A stretch of 64,000 nt of DNA from Ignavibacteriota bacterium (GCA_020437395.1 JAGQWJ010000006.1:1-64000), one strand, 5' to 3'. Counted from the first letter of the stretch, positions 9,315-19,031 are shown. Numbers and translations are program-made. Notes: generated from the sequence alone by a model not told the origin.

Positions 9315-9319
9315 AATAT

Positions 9320-10105
9320 TTAAATTTTTAATTGTTTTAAAGCCGATTTGGCTGCTTTCTGTTCAGCCGATTTTTTATTTTTTCCAATTCCACTACCTAT
9401 CAAATCATTTTCGGAATAAACACCTACTTCAAATTTTTTCATATGATCTGGTCCTTCTTCCGATAATACTTTATATGTTGGTGCTTCTTTTCCTTGACTT
9501 TGTATTAGTTCAAGTAATTTACTTTTAAAATTTTTTTCATATTCAAACTCATTGTCGTTTAACAATGGAATAAATTTTTTTGTTATGAAATATCGAGCAT
9601 TTTCTAATCCACTATCTAAATAAATAGCTCCAATAATTGCTTCAACACAATCCGCGAGTAAAGAATTACTACCATTTTGCAATGCTTTCTGAGCACTGAA
9701 GCTAAGTAAAATAAATTTATCTAAACCTAATTTTTCAGCACAATAAGCAAGGGATTGTTTATTAACTATTGAAGAACGCATTTTAGTTAAATCTCCTTCT
9801 AATACATCATGTTCTAGAAAAAGATATTCAGCAACTATCATTCCCAGTATTGAATCTCCAAAAAATTCAAGTCTTTCATTCGAATAAATCTTTTGTTCAG
9901 ATATCTGAAGATATGATCTATGCGTTAATGCCTGTTCAAAAAATGCAAAATTATTAATCTTCACGCCGATTTTTTCTTCAATAGACTTCTTTTGTTCTTT
10001 AGAAAAAAATCCAACTTCTACGAAAAATCTTTCGAAGTTGGATTTCTTTAAGTTCTTATCATCCGAGAATATAGAGCTAATAAGTCTATTTAGCTTAGAT
10101 CTCAT
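9320..10105 (-). CDS. rnc: Ribonuclease III
   Basis: A 261-residue RNase III that cuts double-stranded RNA, including the rRNA precursor. The signature [13 protein letters not shown] carries the metal-binding acidic residues, followed by the second acidic cluster [15 protein letters not shown]-terminal double-stranded-RNA-binding domain covers about residues 190-260 (ending [14 protein letters not shown]). The N-terminus is about 25 residues longer than in E. coli. It is 6 bases after fabF, the classic acpP-fabF-rnc order. Confidence 0.95.
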   Translation of the reverse strand: MRSKLNRLISSIFSDDKNLKKSNFERFFVEVGFFSKEQKKSIEEKIGVKINNFAFFEQALTHRSYLQISEQKIYSNERLEFFGDSILGMIVAEYLFLEHDVLEGDLTKMRSSIVNKQSLAYCAEKLGLDKFILLSFSAQKALQNGSNSLLADCVEAIIGAIYLDSGLENARYFITKKFIPLLNDNEFEYEKNFKSKLLELIQSQGKEAPTYKVLSEEGPDHMKKFEVGVYSENDLIGSGIGKNKKSAEQKAAKSALKQLKI

Positions 10106-10111
10106 TAATTT

Positions 10112-11374
10112 TTACTCTTCGTATGCTTTGAAACATAATGTTGCGTTATGTCCACCAAAACCAAATGTATTGCTTAAAGCTGCTCTAACATCCTTTTTTA
10201 TCGGTGTGTTAGGAACATAATTCAAATCAGCACATTCTGAATCTGGAGTATCGTAATTAATTGTCGGAGGAACTATACCTTCTTTAATCGCCTTTACAGC
10301 AGCGATAGCTTCTATAGCACCAGCGGCTCCTAATAAGTGTCCAGTCATAGATTTAGATGAACTAACTAATAAGTTTTTAGAATGATCTTCGAATACTGTA
10401 ACTATAGCGTTTGATTCATTTTTATCATTGAAGAACGTTGAAGTTCCATGAGCATTGATATAGTCAATATCACTAGGAACAAGATCGGCATCTTTGATTG
10501 CAATTCTCATTGATCTAACTGCACCTTCCCCTCCAGGAGCGGGTTGGGTAATATGGAAAGCATCATCAGTAAGACCCATACCAGCTATCTCAGCATAAAT
10601 CTTAGCTCCTCTATTTTTTGCATGTTCTTCTGTTTCAAGAATCAATACCCCACCACCTTCGCCAATCACAAAACCATCTCTTGCTTTGTCAAACGGTCTA
10701 GAAGCTGTAGCATAACCTTCATTATTCTCAGAAAGAGCTTTCATAGCATTAAATCCACCAACTCCCATTGGACAGATAACTGCTTCTGCGCCACCTGTAA
10801 CCATAACATCGGCGTCTCCCCTTTGTAACAACATAAGGGCATCAGCAAGTGAATGTGATGAAGTTGCACAAGCAGAAACAGTTGCATAGTTAGGGCCACG
10901 TAGTCCCCATCTAATAGCAACTTGACCTGCTGCAATATCTGATATTAACATTGGTACAAAAAATGGCGAAATTCTATCTGGTTTACCATCACGCTTGTAT
11001 AGATTTTCTTGTTGATGGTGATATGTCCACATACCTCCAATACCAGAGCCGATTACAACACCAACTCTGTCTTTGTCGGTTTTTTCAAAATCAATCCCTG
11101 CGTCTTCAACAGCCATTACAGCAGAAGACATTGCGAATTGAGTGAATAAATCCATTCTTTGGATCTCTTTTCTTGATATATGAAGCTCAGGATCGTAATC
11201 TTTAACTTCACAAGCAAATTGAGTTTTGAAATCAGAAGCATCAAACCTAGTAATAGGGGCAGAACCACTTTTACCAGCTAATAGTGCATTCCAATATTCA
11301 TCAAGATTATTACCGATGGGAGTTACAGCTCCCATTCCAGTAATAACAATCTTTGGATAATCATATTTAGGCAT
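10112..11374 (-). CDS. fabF: Beta-ketoacyl-ACP synthase II
   Basis: A 420-residue condensing enzyme that elongates acyl-ACP with malonyl-ACP. The catalytic triad is complete: C169 in TVSACATSSH, a histidine in NAHGTSTFFNDKNES and a histidine in SSKSMTGHLLGAAGA. The length equals that of bacterial FabF. It follows acpP by 24 bases. The Cys-His-His set and the fab context place it with FabF rather than the initiation enzyme FabH, which is also present in this operon. Confidence 0.97.
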   Translation of the reverse strand: MPKYDYPKIVITGMGAVTPIGNNLDEYWNALLAGKSGSAPITRFDASDFKTQFACEVKDYDPELHISRKEIQRMDLFTQFAMSSAVMAVEDAGIDFEKTDKDRVGVVIGSGIGGMWTYHHQQENLYKRDGKPDRISPFFVPMLISDIAAGQVAIRWGLRGPNYATVSACATSSHSLADALMLLQRGDADVMVTGGAEAVICPMGVGGFNAMKALSENNEGYATASRPFDKARDGFVIGEGGGVLILETEEHAKNRGAKIYAEIAGMGLTDDAFHITQPAPGGEGAVRSMRIAIKDADLVPSDIDYINAHGTSTFFNDKNESNAIVTVFEDHSKNLLVSSSKSMTGHLLGAAGAIEAIAAVKAIKEGIVPPTINYDTPDSECADLNYVPNTPIKKDVRAALSNTFGFGGHNATLCFKAYEE

Positions 11375-11398
11375 TGATTTACCGTTTAGTTTTTTTTA

Positions 11399-11635
11399 TT
11401 AACTAACTTTACCTTGTAAATAACTTATTACGTCGCCTACTGTTAGAATTTTTTCAGCGTCGCTATCATCAATTGTTAAATCGAATTCTTTTTCGAATTC
11501 CATAATTAATTCAACTGTATCTAATGAATCGGCACCTAAATCTTTTGTAAAAGATGCTTCAGGTGTTACTTGTGATTCTTCAACACCAAGTTTATTAACT
11601 ACTATCTCAGTTACTTTACCGTTGATATCAGCCAT
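11399..11635 (-). CDS. acpP: Acyl carrier protein
   Basis: A 78-residue, strongly acidic ACP. The phosphopantetheine attachment serine is S37 in the DSL motif ([16 protein letters not shown]). It carries growing acyl chains for FabD/F/G/H and hands acyl groups to PlsX. It lies between fabG and fabF, as in most bacteria. Confidence 0.98.
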   Translation of the reverse strand: MADINGKVTEIVVNKLGVEESQVTPEASFTKDLGADSLDTVELIMEFEKEFDLTIDDSDAEKILTVGDVISYLQGKVS

Positions 11636-11679
11636 TTTATACCTCTAATATATTGTTTATAATAAATAATTGTTGTTTA

Positions 11680-12405
11680 CTAAATTGCTAATCCACCATC
11701 TACGTGCAGCACTTGACCCGTGATATATCTTGAATCTGTTGATGCAAAAAAAGCAACTACATCAGCAATATCACTTGGTTCTGCCGCTCGTTTCAATGGT
11801 ATATTATCTTTGAAAGCATTTACTTGATCTTCAGTTAATTTCCCTGTCATTTCTGTCAATACGTAGCCAGGAGCAATTAGATTTACTAAAATATTTCTTC
11901 CAGCTAATTCTTTAGCCAATGATTTCGTAAACCCAATCAATCCTGCTTTAGAAGCTGCATAGTTTGATTGACCTGCATTACCAGTTGTTCCAACTATAGA
12001 TCCAATATTAATAATTCTTCCTTGTTTTTGAGAAAGCATGAATTTGCTAACTGTTTTACAAGTATTAAATACACCTTTTAAATTGATATTCATAACATCA
12101 TCAAAATCACTTTCAGACATTCTTAATATCAAATTATCTTTTGTAATTCCAGCGTTATTAACTAAAATATCAATCTTACCAGATTCTTTATGAATTTCAG
12201 TTAATGTGTTTGTAACTGACTCTAAGTCAGAAACATCACATTGTTTATAAATTATATTGTATTTTGTGTCTAACTCAATATTTGCAGATCGACCCAAAGC
12301 ATAGACAGTAGCTCCAACTTCAGCAAGTTTTTCAGAAATTGCTAATCCAATTCCCTTTGCTCCACCAGTGACAACGGCTATTTTATTTTCTAAATTCATA
12401 CCCAT
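11680..12405 (-). CDS. fabG: 3-oxoacyl-ACP reductase
   Basis: A 241-residue short-chain dehydrogenase. The Rossmann glycine motif TGGAKGIG is near the N-terminus, NNAG is present, and the Ser-Tyr-Lys triad is in NIGSIVGTTG...NYAASKAG. It reduces 3-oxoacyl-ACP with NADPH. The context between fabD and acpP makes FabG rather than another SDR the safe call. The ORF begins MGM, so the true start may be the third codon. Confidence 0.95.
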   Translation of the reverse strand: MGMNLENKIAVVTGGAKGIGLAISEKLAEVGATVYALGRSANIELDTKYNIIYKQCDVSDLESVTNTLTEIHKESGKIDILVNNAGITKDNLILRMSESDFDDVMNINLKGVFNTCKTVSKFMLSQKQGRIINIGSIVGTTGNAGQSNYAASKAGLIGFTKSLAKELAGRNILVNLIAPGYVLTEMTGKLTEDQVNAFKDNIPLKRAAEPSDIADVVAFFASTDSRYITGQVLHVDGGLAI

Positions 12406-12460
12406 TTTTAGTTTTATTGGAATTATAAAAGTTACAATTTAACAATTATTTAACTTAAAG

Positions 12461-13375
12461 TTAAACATTTTCTATGTCTTGTAATTTATCAAATCCACTA
12501 ATATTTACATCATTTAATGTTCTTTTAGTCAAACCTTGAAGTACATTTCCGGGTCCCATCTCTACGAAATCAGTATATCCGTCGTTTTTCAAATTATTTA
12601 ATATTTGTGTCCAAAGTACTGGAGCCGTTAACTGATCTATTAATTTCTTTTTCAACATTTCCGAATTAGTCTCTGGTTTTGCATCAACGTTTGTATATAC
12701 AGGTATTTCAGCATCTTTAAATTCAATCTTATTGATTGCTTCTGCTAATTTTTCTTGAGCAGGTTTCATTAATGGAGAATGAAATGCACCACTAACAGGC
12801 AACTCCATTACCATTCGTGCTCCTTTCTCTTTGAATATACCTGAATTCTCTCTTAAGTAATTTCTTGATCCAGATATTACTATTTGACCAGGACTATTGA
12901 AGTTTGCCGGTACAATAACTTTTTTATCTTTAGTTAACCCATTGCAAATTTCTATTAGTACGTTGTCTTCCATTCCAATTACTGCAAACATAGTTCCTGG
13001 CTCATCTTCACCAGCAGAAAACATTAACTCTCCTCTAAGCGAGACAAGATTAACAGCTTCATCGAACGAAATAACTCCTGCAGAATATAAAGCTGCATAT
13101 TCACCAACGGAATGACCTGCAACAGCATCTTTTTTTACTTTATTTTTAGTTAGGTTGTTAACGATTGCACTATGTAAGAATATTGCTGGTTGCGTATAAC
13201 GAGTTTCTTTTAATTTCTCAGCAGGTCCATTAAAACAAATATCACTTAGAGAATAGCCAAGTAATTGGTCTGCTTTATCAATTAATTCTCTTGCATCTTT
13301 ATTAATATCACAATAATCTTTCAACATTCCTACGTACTGAGAACCCTGTCCTGAAAATAGTGCTATTTTTTTCAT
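12461..13375 (-). CDS. fabD: Malonyl-CoA:ACP malonyltransferase
   Basis: A 304-residue acyltransferase that loads malonate onto ACP. The nucleophile is S89 in AGHSVGEYAAL; the GQGSQYVGM oxyanion loop is at the N-terminus, and a catalytic histidine is in SGAFHSPLM. Length is typical. Its start overlaps the fabH stop by 4 bases, so the two are coupled. Confidence 0.97.
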   Translation of the reverse strand: MKKIALFSGQGSQYVGMLKDYCDINKDARELIDKADQLLGYSLSDICFNGPAEKLKETRYTQPAIFLHSAIVNNLTKNKVKKDAVAGHSVGEYAALYSAGVISFDEAVNLVSLRGELMFSAGEDEPGTMFAVIGMEDNVLIEICNGLTKDKKVIVPANFNSPGQIVISGSRNYLRENSGIFKEKGARMVMELPVSGAFHSPLMKPAQEKLAEAINKIEFKDAEIPVYTNVDAKPETNSEMLKKKLIDQLTAPVLWTQILNNLKNDGYTDFVEMGPGNVLQGLTKRTLNDVNISGFDKLQDIENV

Positions 13376-14361
13376 TTATTCATATTCCATTTTAAATAAA
13401 TTGAACCCCATGTGAAACCTGCACCAAAACTTGATAAAATTAGATTATCACCATTTTTTAGTTTACCAGCTTCTAACCATTCCGACAAACAAAGCGGAAT
13501 AGTGGCTGCTGTTGTATTACCGTATTTCTCTATATTAACCATAACTTTATCCATTCCAACGCCCATTCTTTCAGCAGTGGCACTAATAATTCTCAAATTG
13601 GCCTGATGTGGTACTAAATAAGCTACGTCTTCACTTTTCAAATTATTTTTTTCCATAATTTCTTTTGAAACATCAGCCATACCTTTAACTGCATATTTGA
13701 ATACGGTTTTTCCATCTTGATACACCGTATGTTCATTATTCTCTACAGTTTCCAAGGAGGCGGGTTTTGCACTACCGCCAGCTTTTTGATTCAAATATTG
13801 TCCCCCAACTCCATCTATATGTAGAATTGAATCTATTATACCAGAATTATCGTCATTCGATTTTTCTATAAGACAGACACCAGCTGCATCTCCAAATAGT
13901 ATTGCAGTATTTCTGTCATTCATATTTAATATAGAAGTCATTTTATCTGCCCCACAAAGTAAAACCTTTTTCGCAGAACCAGATTCAACTAAACTTGCTG
14001 CGGTCTTCAATGCAAAAAGGAATCCCGAACAAGCAGCCGAGATGTCGAATCCCCATACATTATTAATTCCTAGTTTATGTTGAACTACTGCTGCTGTTGA
14101 AGGGTACATGTAGTCAGGTGTGACTGTAGCTACAATTATACAGTCTATTTCCTGTTTATCTATTCCAGCATTTTCTATACACTTTAGAGCTGCAGGAACA
14201 ATCATGTCAGATGTTGCTCCATTTTTCATTATCCTTCTTTCATTTATTCCAGTACGAGTTCTTATCCATTCGTCACTAGTCTCTAAGTAAGACTCAAAAT
14301 ATTTATTAGTTAATTTGTCTTCAGGATAATAATGAGCAATCGCAGTTATTGTTGCTGGCAT
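13372..14361 (-). CDS. fabH: Beta-ketoacyl-ACP synthase III
   Basis: A 329-residue initiating condensing enzyme joining acyl-CoA to malonyl-ACP. The Cys-His-Asn triad is visible: C111 in DISAACSGFLFAL, histidine in VPHQANLRI, asparagine in KYGNTTAATIP. SDEWIRTRTGINERR at the N-terminus is the FabH signature. It follows plsX by 36 bases and overlaps fabD. Confidence 0.97.
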   Translation of the reverse strand: MPATITAIAHYYPEDKLTNKYFESYLETSDEWIRTRTGINERRIMKNGATSDMIVPAALKCIENAGIDKQEIDCIIVATVTPDYMYPSTAAVVQHKLGINNVWGFDISAACSGFLFALKTAASLVESGSAKKVLLCGADKMTSILNMNDRNTAILFGDAAGVCLIEKSNDDNSGIIDSILHIDGVGGQYLNQKAGGSAKPASLETVENNEHTVYQDGKTVFKYAVKGMADVSKEIMEKNNLKSEDVAYLVPHQANLRIISATAERMGVGMDKVMVNIEKYGNTTAATIPLCLSEWLEAGKLKNGDNLILSSFGAGFTWGSIYLKWNMNK

Positions 14362-14397
14362 GTTTATTTCTCAAATTAATAAAATCTATTTCGGAAA

Positions 14398-15423
14398 TTA
14401 AGAAGATTGTAAAGAAATTTCAATTTTCTTATTAATTTCTTTAGTATAAGTTATCAACGCAGTGTTTAGCATATTCTTGATTGCCTTAGGTGTTGACTTT
14501 CCATGACCAATTATCACGACACCATTCACGCCTAATAAAGGCACTCCCCCATGGTCTTGATAGTCAAATCCTCTAAATATATCTTTTATTGTTGATGCCA
14601 TCAATCCAACTTTTAACTTATTAAATGCGCTTTCATTTGCATATTTTTTTAATGTTTCTTTAAAAAATACGATAAAACTCTCTGCAAATTTAAGTATGAT
14701 GTTTCCAACAAACCCATCACAGACAACTATATCAGCAGTCCCAGGAAATATGTCTCTTCCTTCTATATTTCCTATAAAATTCAAACCGGATTCTTTCAAT
14801 AATTGATATGCCTCTTGAACAGTTTCTGTTCCTTTTTTTTCTTCTTCTCCAATGTTTAATAAACCTATTGAAGGATTTTTAATATTGTACATTTCAGAAA
14901 GATATATCTGACCCATTACTGCAAATTCATATAGAAATTGTGGTTTAACTTCTGAATTTGCACCAACGTCTAGCAATAAGGTAGGATTTGATTTTAATGT
15001 TGGGAAAAATGAACCAATTGTCGGTCTAGAAACACCATTAATTCGACCTAGTTTTAATGTGGCAGTAGAAAGCATTGCACCTGTATTACCAGCGGAAATA
15101 AAAGCGTTTACTTTATTTTCTTTTAATAAATCTAATCCAATAGAAATCGATGAATTCTTTTTAGATTTAACGCCTGCTGTTGCTTCATCAGACATAGTAA
15201 TTACTTGGTCAGCATTTACTATCTCATATTCGTAGTTTTTTATGGAAGGGTTTTTATCTATTTCAGACTTAATTACATCTTCTTTACCAACTAAATAAAG
15301 TCTTATATTCTTATCTGAGTTTTCTTTCAAAAACTCAATAGCACCTTTAATTTCACTTTCAGGAGCAAAATCACTACCCATTATATCAATAGCGATACTA
15401 ATAACTTGTTTTGCTCCTGACAT
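14398..15423 (-). CDS. plsX: Phosphate acyltransferase PlsX
   Basis: A 341-residue PlsX, which makes acyl-phosphate from acyl-ACP for PlsY and so links fatty-acid to phospholipid synthesis. The family blocks IAIDIMGSDFAPE (MGGD-type N-terminal motif, here MGSD), SAGNTGAML, LLDVGANSE and CDGFVGNIILK are all present. It lies between rpmF and fabH, the standard order. A short N-terminal lead of about eight residues precedes the usual start, common in this phylum. Confidence 0.96.
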   Translation of the reverse strand: MSGAKQVISIAIDIMGSDFAPESEIKGAIEFLKENSDKNIRLYLVGKEDVIKSEIDKNPSIKNYEYEIVNADQVITMSDEATAGVKSKKNSSISIGLDLLKENKVNAFISAGNTGAMLSTATLKLGRINGVSRPTIGSFFPTLKSNPTLLLDVGANSEVKPQFLYEFAVMGQIYLSEMYNIKNPSIGLLNIGEEEKKGTETVQEAYQLLKESGLNFIGNIEGRDIFPGTADIVVCDGFVGNIILKFAESFIVFFKETLKKYANESAFNKLKVGLMASTIKDIFRGFDYQDHGGVPLLGVNGVVIIGHGKSTPKAIKNMLNTALITYTKEINKKIEISLQSS

Positions 15424-15440
15424 GATACTACCTCAGAAAA

Positions 15441-15626
15441 TTAATCGAATTTTCTGCCATTATAATAGTAAACTTTTTTACCATCTTCTACTACTAAAGT
15501 AGCTCTATGCGAACGTTTAACTTCACCAGTTTGTTTACATGTAGACAAAGTTGGTTCATCAATTTTATAATGTGTTCTTCTTTTATCTCTTCTAGATTTC
15601 GAAATCTTTCGCTTAGGATGTGCCAT
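15441..15626 (-). CDS. rpmF: 50S ribosomal protein L32
   Basis: A 61-residue basic protein beginning MAHPKRKISKSRRDKRRTHY, diagnostic of L32. Only one cysteine is present, so this is the zinc-free (C-minus) form. It lies between yceD and plsX. Confidence 0.97.
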   Translation of the reverse strand: MAHPKRKISKSRRDKRRTHYKIDEPTLSTCKQTGEVKRSHRATLVVEDGKKVYYYNGRKFD

Positions 15627-15642
15627 TCTATTAACCTTTTAT

Positions 15643-16131
15643 TTAATTATTCTTCAAATTCTTTAATATATCAAATGGGCTGAGCCCTTCCTTTTTATCG
15701 TCTTTTAATTTCGGGTAAATATCTTCAATTTCTTTACCTCTATACTTTGGAGCAACTTTTTTCATTGGAATCTTAACTAAAAGTTCCTGCAAAACAATCT
15801 CAGTAATATTGGCAATTTTTTCTTCTTCACCAATAAATATTGTATTTTCATCTAATTCGGATCTGTATTCTTCTTTCATTCCTTTCATAACAATGATTTC
15901 AATTTCAGCTTCTATTTCTTCTTGAAATTTTTCTACTGATAAATCACAGATCAAATTAGCGATTGTCCTTGCTTTACCCTTCAAAATCAGTTTATCATTA
16001 TGAACTCTAAGTGAACCTTCCACAAAGACTTCTGAGTTGATAACCTCTGATACAAATTCCCCATCAGCTTTCCCACTGATTTCTACAAAGTGCTTACCAT
16101 TCGATAAACCATGGACATTTAATAATAACAT
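15643..16131 (-). CDS. yceD: YceD/DUF177 family protein
   Basis: A 162-residue DUF177 protein; the family is linked to 23S rRNA accumulation and almost always precedes rpmF. The conserved block (CDLSVEKFQEEIEAEI, normally with two CxxC cysteine pairs) keeps only one cysteine, so metal binding is unlikely. It is first in the operon, with its ATG about 20 bases from the inferred transcription start. Confidence 0.85.
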   Translation of the reverse strand: MLLLNVHGLSNGKHFVEISGKADGEFVSEVINSEVFVEGSLRVHNDKLILKGKARTIANLICDLSVEKFQEEIEAEIEIIVMKGMKEEYRSELDENTIFIGEEEKIANITEIVLQELLVKIPMKKVAPKYRGKEIEDIYPKLKDDKKEGLSPFDILKNLKNN

Positions 16132-16158
16132 TTCAAATAAACGTTTTAATACAAGCTA

Positions 16159-16190
16159 CAAATATACTAACTGATTATTGTATAATCAAG
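16159..16190 (-). promoter_or_regulatory. Promoter of the yceD-rpmF-plsX-fab operon
   Basis: On the minus strand, CTTG is followed after 20 bases by TATATTTG, which is a perfect TAnnTTTG -7 box with a near-perfect TTTG -33 box at the spacing known for Bacteroidota sigma factors. Transcription would begin near 16152, about 20 bases before the yceD ATG. Confidence 0.65.
16172..16188. promoter_or_regulatory. Candidate operator in the fab promoter
   Basis: TGATTAT-TGT-ATAATCA is a perfect 7+7 inverted repeat with a 3-base centre, placed exactly between the -33 and -7 boxes. A bound dimeric repressor would block transcription. No regulator gene is adjacent. Confidence 0.4.
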
Positions 16191-16209
16191 TATATTCTTT
16201 TATTTTTTA

Positions 16210-17916
16210 TTAATCGCAACCTAATGCTGATTTATTTTGTGCTGCTGCTTTATTTTTTGGATTAATTTTCAGTACTTTCGAATACCATAGACAAGCATTA
16301 GTTACATCTCCCATTCCTTGATATGCAATAGCTGCGTAAAGGAATCCATATTCTATATCAGGTTGTTCAACTGACCAATCCTTTGCAACTACAACCAATT
16401 TTTTCCATTCTTTTGTCTTATAATAAAGTCCAGATAATTTTGCATAAGCAGATCTAATATTATTTTTATTTATATCTGGAAAGGACTTCGAAATATTTAT
16501 AGCTCTTTCAAAATAATCTACTGCTTTCACATCATCTTCTTTGCTAGCGTAAGCATCACCCAAATAAACATAAGCTCCTGCATCAGTGCTATCCATATTA
16601 GCTGATTTTTCTAAATAAACAATAGCTGTGTCTTGTTGATCCATAAATAAATAAGAAAGACCTTTATAGTAAATAATCTTAGAATCTGTACTATCGTTAC
16701 AAGCTGCAGTATTCAATCTTTTATCAAAAAAGAACAGGGCTTCATCATATTTTTTAGCTGAGAACATTAACCTACCTACCATATTCATCAGATTACAAGA
16801 TGCATCCGGATTCTTATTTACTAAATTTTTATAAATAGTCAAAGCTGCTACAGTGTCACCCGTAAAAAGTTCTGCTGTACCATATCTTCTTATATCAGCT
16901 TCTTCTATTTCTGGATTATCTTTGTCCATTGCCAGTATTGATTTATAAGCAGATTTGGAATTCGGATAATCTTTATTGTCATAGTAACATCTAGCCATTA
17001 ATAACTGTGCTTTGAATTTAACTGAATCTATATGTTCAGCAACATATTTCAATTGAGGTGCTGCAGAATCACATAATCCAAGCTCATATAAAGATTGACC
17101 TAAATACCATCTTCCTAGGTCGCCATCTGGTCTAAGTTGATAATATCTGAATAAAGCTGGAACTGCATCTTTAAATTGTTTTGCAAAGAATAATATTTTA
17201 CCTTTGTTAAAGAATGCACTTGCATTCATTGAATCTTGTTTTGTAACTCTATCCCACTCTTTCAAAGACATTGTAAACAACTCATTCGAAAGATCTTGAT
17301 CTGCTTCTCTATTTGCCAACCAATAATATGATGTTGCTAATTTAGAACGAGCTTCTTTTTGATTTTCGTCTAAGGATAAAGCTTTTTCATAAGATTTTTT
17401 AGAAAGTTCGTAAACTCTTTGATCGAAGTACATATCACCCTCTGTTATGTATATACGAGGGTCATCTTCATTTATATCCTTTGCTCTTTTAATTTGTACT
17501 TCTGCATCTGTCAACTTACCCGCTCTTATATAATTGCTTGCAAGTTCTAATCTTATAGGGATACTTTTTTCAAAATCATCAATCCCATTTTTTAAAATTT
17601 TTTCTGCTTTTTTAAAATCTTTAGTTACTGATAATATTCTACCATATTTTATAATAGCAATTTCATTGTCATCAATTTCAAAAGCTTTTTCATAGGCTTT
17701 TTTTGATTCATCATATTTCTCCAATTCAAAATAAATATCTCCTTTTAGAATCAATAACTTTTGATTATCAGATTCATTACTTACTTTCTTTGCTATTTGT
17801 TCAGCTTCAATATATTTTCCATTGTTAATTAAAGCTTGCAATTCGTCAGCACTCTGCGAATATAAGTTTAATGATATTGTTAAGAATAAAATTGCTATTA
17901 AGTTGTAAAACTTCAT
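16210..17916 (-). CDS. Secreted TPR-repeat protein
   Basis: A 568-residue protein with a signal peptide (MKFYNLIAILFLTISLNLYSQS) followed by about a dozen tetratricopeptide repeats spanning almost the whole length, such as KAYEKAFEIDDNEIAIIKYG and DYFERAINISKS. The start at 17916 is chosen since GGAG precedes it and the signal peptide then begins at the first residue; an in-frame upstream codon would sit inside the PstS-like gene. It lies 1 base after that gene's stop and is the last gene of the TonB/ExbD cluster. The TPRs probably serve as a periplasmic scaffold; the partner is not known. Confidence 0.85.
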   Translation of the reverse strand: MKFYNLIAILFLTISLNLYSQSADELQALINNGKYIEAEQIAKKVSNESDNQKLLILKGDIYFELEKYDESKKAYEKAFEIDDNEIAIIKYGRILSVTKDFKKAEKILKNGIDDFEKSIPIRLELASNYIRAGKLTDAEVQIKRAKDINEDDPRIYITEGDMYFDQRVYELSKKSYEKALSLDENQKEARSKLATSYYWLANREADQDLSNELFTMSLKEWDRVTKQDSMNASAFFNKGKILFFAKQFKDAVPALFRYYQLRPDGDLGRWYLGQSLYELGLCDSAAPQLKYVAEHIDSVKFKAQLLMARCYYDNKDYPNSKSAYKSILAMDKDNPEIEEADIRRYGTAELFTGDTVAALTIYKNLVNKNPDASCNLMNMVGRLMFSAKKYDEALFFFDKRLNTAACNDSTDSKIIYYKGLSYLFMDQQDTAIVYLEKSANMDSTDAGAYVYLGDAYASKEDDVKAVDYFERAINISKSFPDINKNNIRSAYAKLSGLYYKTKEWKKLVVVAKDWSVEQPDIEYGFLYAAIAYQGMGDVTNACLWYSKVLKINPKNKAAAQNKSALGCD

Positions 17917-17917
17917 A

Positions 17918-18835
17918 CTACTCCTCATATTTAAGTTTGATTCTTGCAAATGCAGGAACTATACCTTTGTCTAAAAATAATCTTTGTACACTTTCTTGTT
18001 TCGCTAAAAATGTTCCAAACCAAAACGGTAAATTTTGTCTATCTTCCAGAAGATAAGTATAATATGGAACTTTATATGGATATAGATCTTGTACTATATA
18101 CCCTTGATGAACAGGTTTTGGAGTTATATATTGATTCAATGAATCACTATCAAAACCCAACCTAATCATCTTAAAATTTTCTTCGTTTATAATTTGAGAA
18201 AGAAAACATATACCTATAATACTGTTATTTGCTGCTACATGTTTCTTCAATGCGTCAATATTATCAAATAATTCTACTTTTCTTTTTAAAGGATTGTCTT
18301 TTACTATCATTGAATTAAAATTAGCATATACCGATGAATACTGATCTAAAGTAGCATAAGAAGGTTCAAAATTCAACCCAGCAGTAGTTGAATTTAACTC
18401 TTTACCTAATAAAATTGAATTTGCTATCTGGTTAGCATTGAGAGTATCAACTGGAAAATTCTTATTAGTAAAATAAACCAAAGCATCATAAGCAATTATA
18501 AATCTCTTGTGATTTTCAATATTATATACTTTCATTAATGAATCTTCATCCGTCAGATAATCCCTAGCATTAACTATCACTCTTGCTTCCTTAGAAAGCA
18601 ATTGTGACATCACATTTCTAGAGTTTGCATAGACTGTTGTTAGTTCAACTTTCTGATATTCCTTGGTGTATAAATTAAATGCGGAATCTAAAATAGGTTT
18701 TGTTAGTTCATCACAATAAACTGTCAATTTACCTGAATTGATTGTTTCTAAATCATCTGGGTCTTTTGCTTCATATTTATTATCGCAACTAGTAAATAAA
18801 ACAGCAAATGCAAGTATTATTAAATTAATTTTCAT
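17918..18835 (-). CDS. PstS-like substrate-binding lipoprotein
   Basis: A 305-residue lipoprotein (lipobox FTSC, C17) of the PstS-type periplasmic binding fold: KLTVYCDELTKPILDSAFNLY at the N-terminus, a hinge region near residue 110, and the C-terminal FWFGTFLAKQESVQRLFLDKG-type element. Family members bind phosphate or similar anions for an ABC importer, but no pstC, pstA or pstB is present. Instead it is embedded in a TonB/ExbD/TPR operon, overlapping the 68-residue gene by 11 bases. The glycine/serine phosphate loops of true PstS are not obvious, so the ligand may differ. I infer a role with the TonB system. Confidence 0.75.
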   Translation of the reverse strand: MKINLIILAFAVLFTSCDNKYEAKDPDDLETINSGKLTVYCDELTKPILDSAFNLYTKEYQKVELTTVYANSRNVMSQLLSKEARVIVNARDYLTDEDSLMKVYNIENHKRFIIAYDALVYFTNKNFPVDTLNANQIANSILLGKELNSTTAGLNFEPSYATLDQYSSVYANFNSMIVKDNPLKRKVELFDNIDALKKHVAANNSIIGICFLSQIINEENFKMIRLGFDSDSLNQYITPKPVHQGYIVQDLYPYKVPYYTYLLEDRQNLPFWFGTFLAKQESVQRLFLDKGIVPAFARIKLKYEE

Positions 18836-19031
18836 CTTTTATCGAATTATATCTTTTTTTATTTGCTCTGTAAAGTGCTAATCTGTAAAAACCAAACAGT
18901 ACAAAAACTACACCGAAAACCCTCATCATTGTGGGATCAGAATCTTCTGGCATTAAAATTCCACTTACAAATAATAATCCTAATAGAATTATTAATATTC
19001 TGATACCATAGTTTATTATATCATTTATCAT
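18825..19031 (-). CDS. Small two-helix membrane protein
   Basis: A 68-residue protein with two hydrophobic helices (about residues 7-27 and 38-54) and a basic C-terminus (YRANKKRYNSIKDEN). I do not recognise a family. Its ATG overlaps the stop of the second tonB gene (ATGA) and its end overlaps the PstS-like gene by 11 bases, so it is an integral part of the cluster. Confidence 0.75.
   Translation of the reverse strand: MINDIINYGIRILIILLGLLFVSGILMPEDSDPTMMRVFGVVFVLFGFYRLALYRANKKRYNSIKDEN

Noticed and set aside
17918-18835. A phosphate ABC transporter operon
   Set aside because: Only the binding protein is present; no permease or ATPase of the Pst type is in the window.
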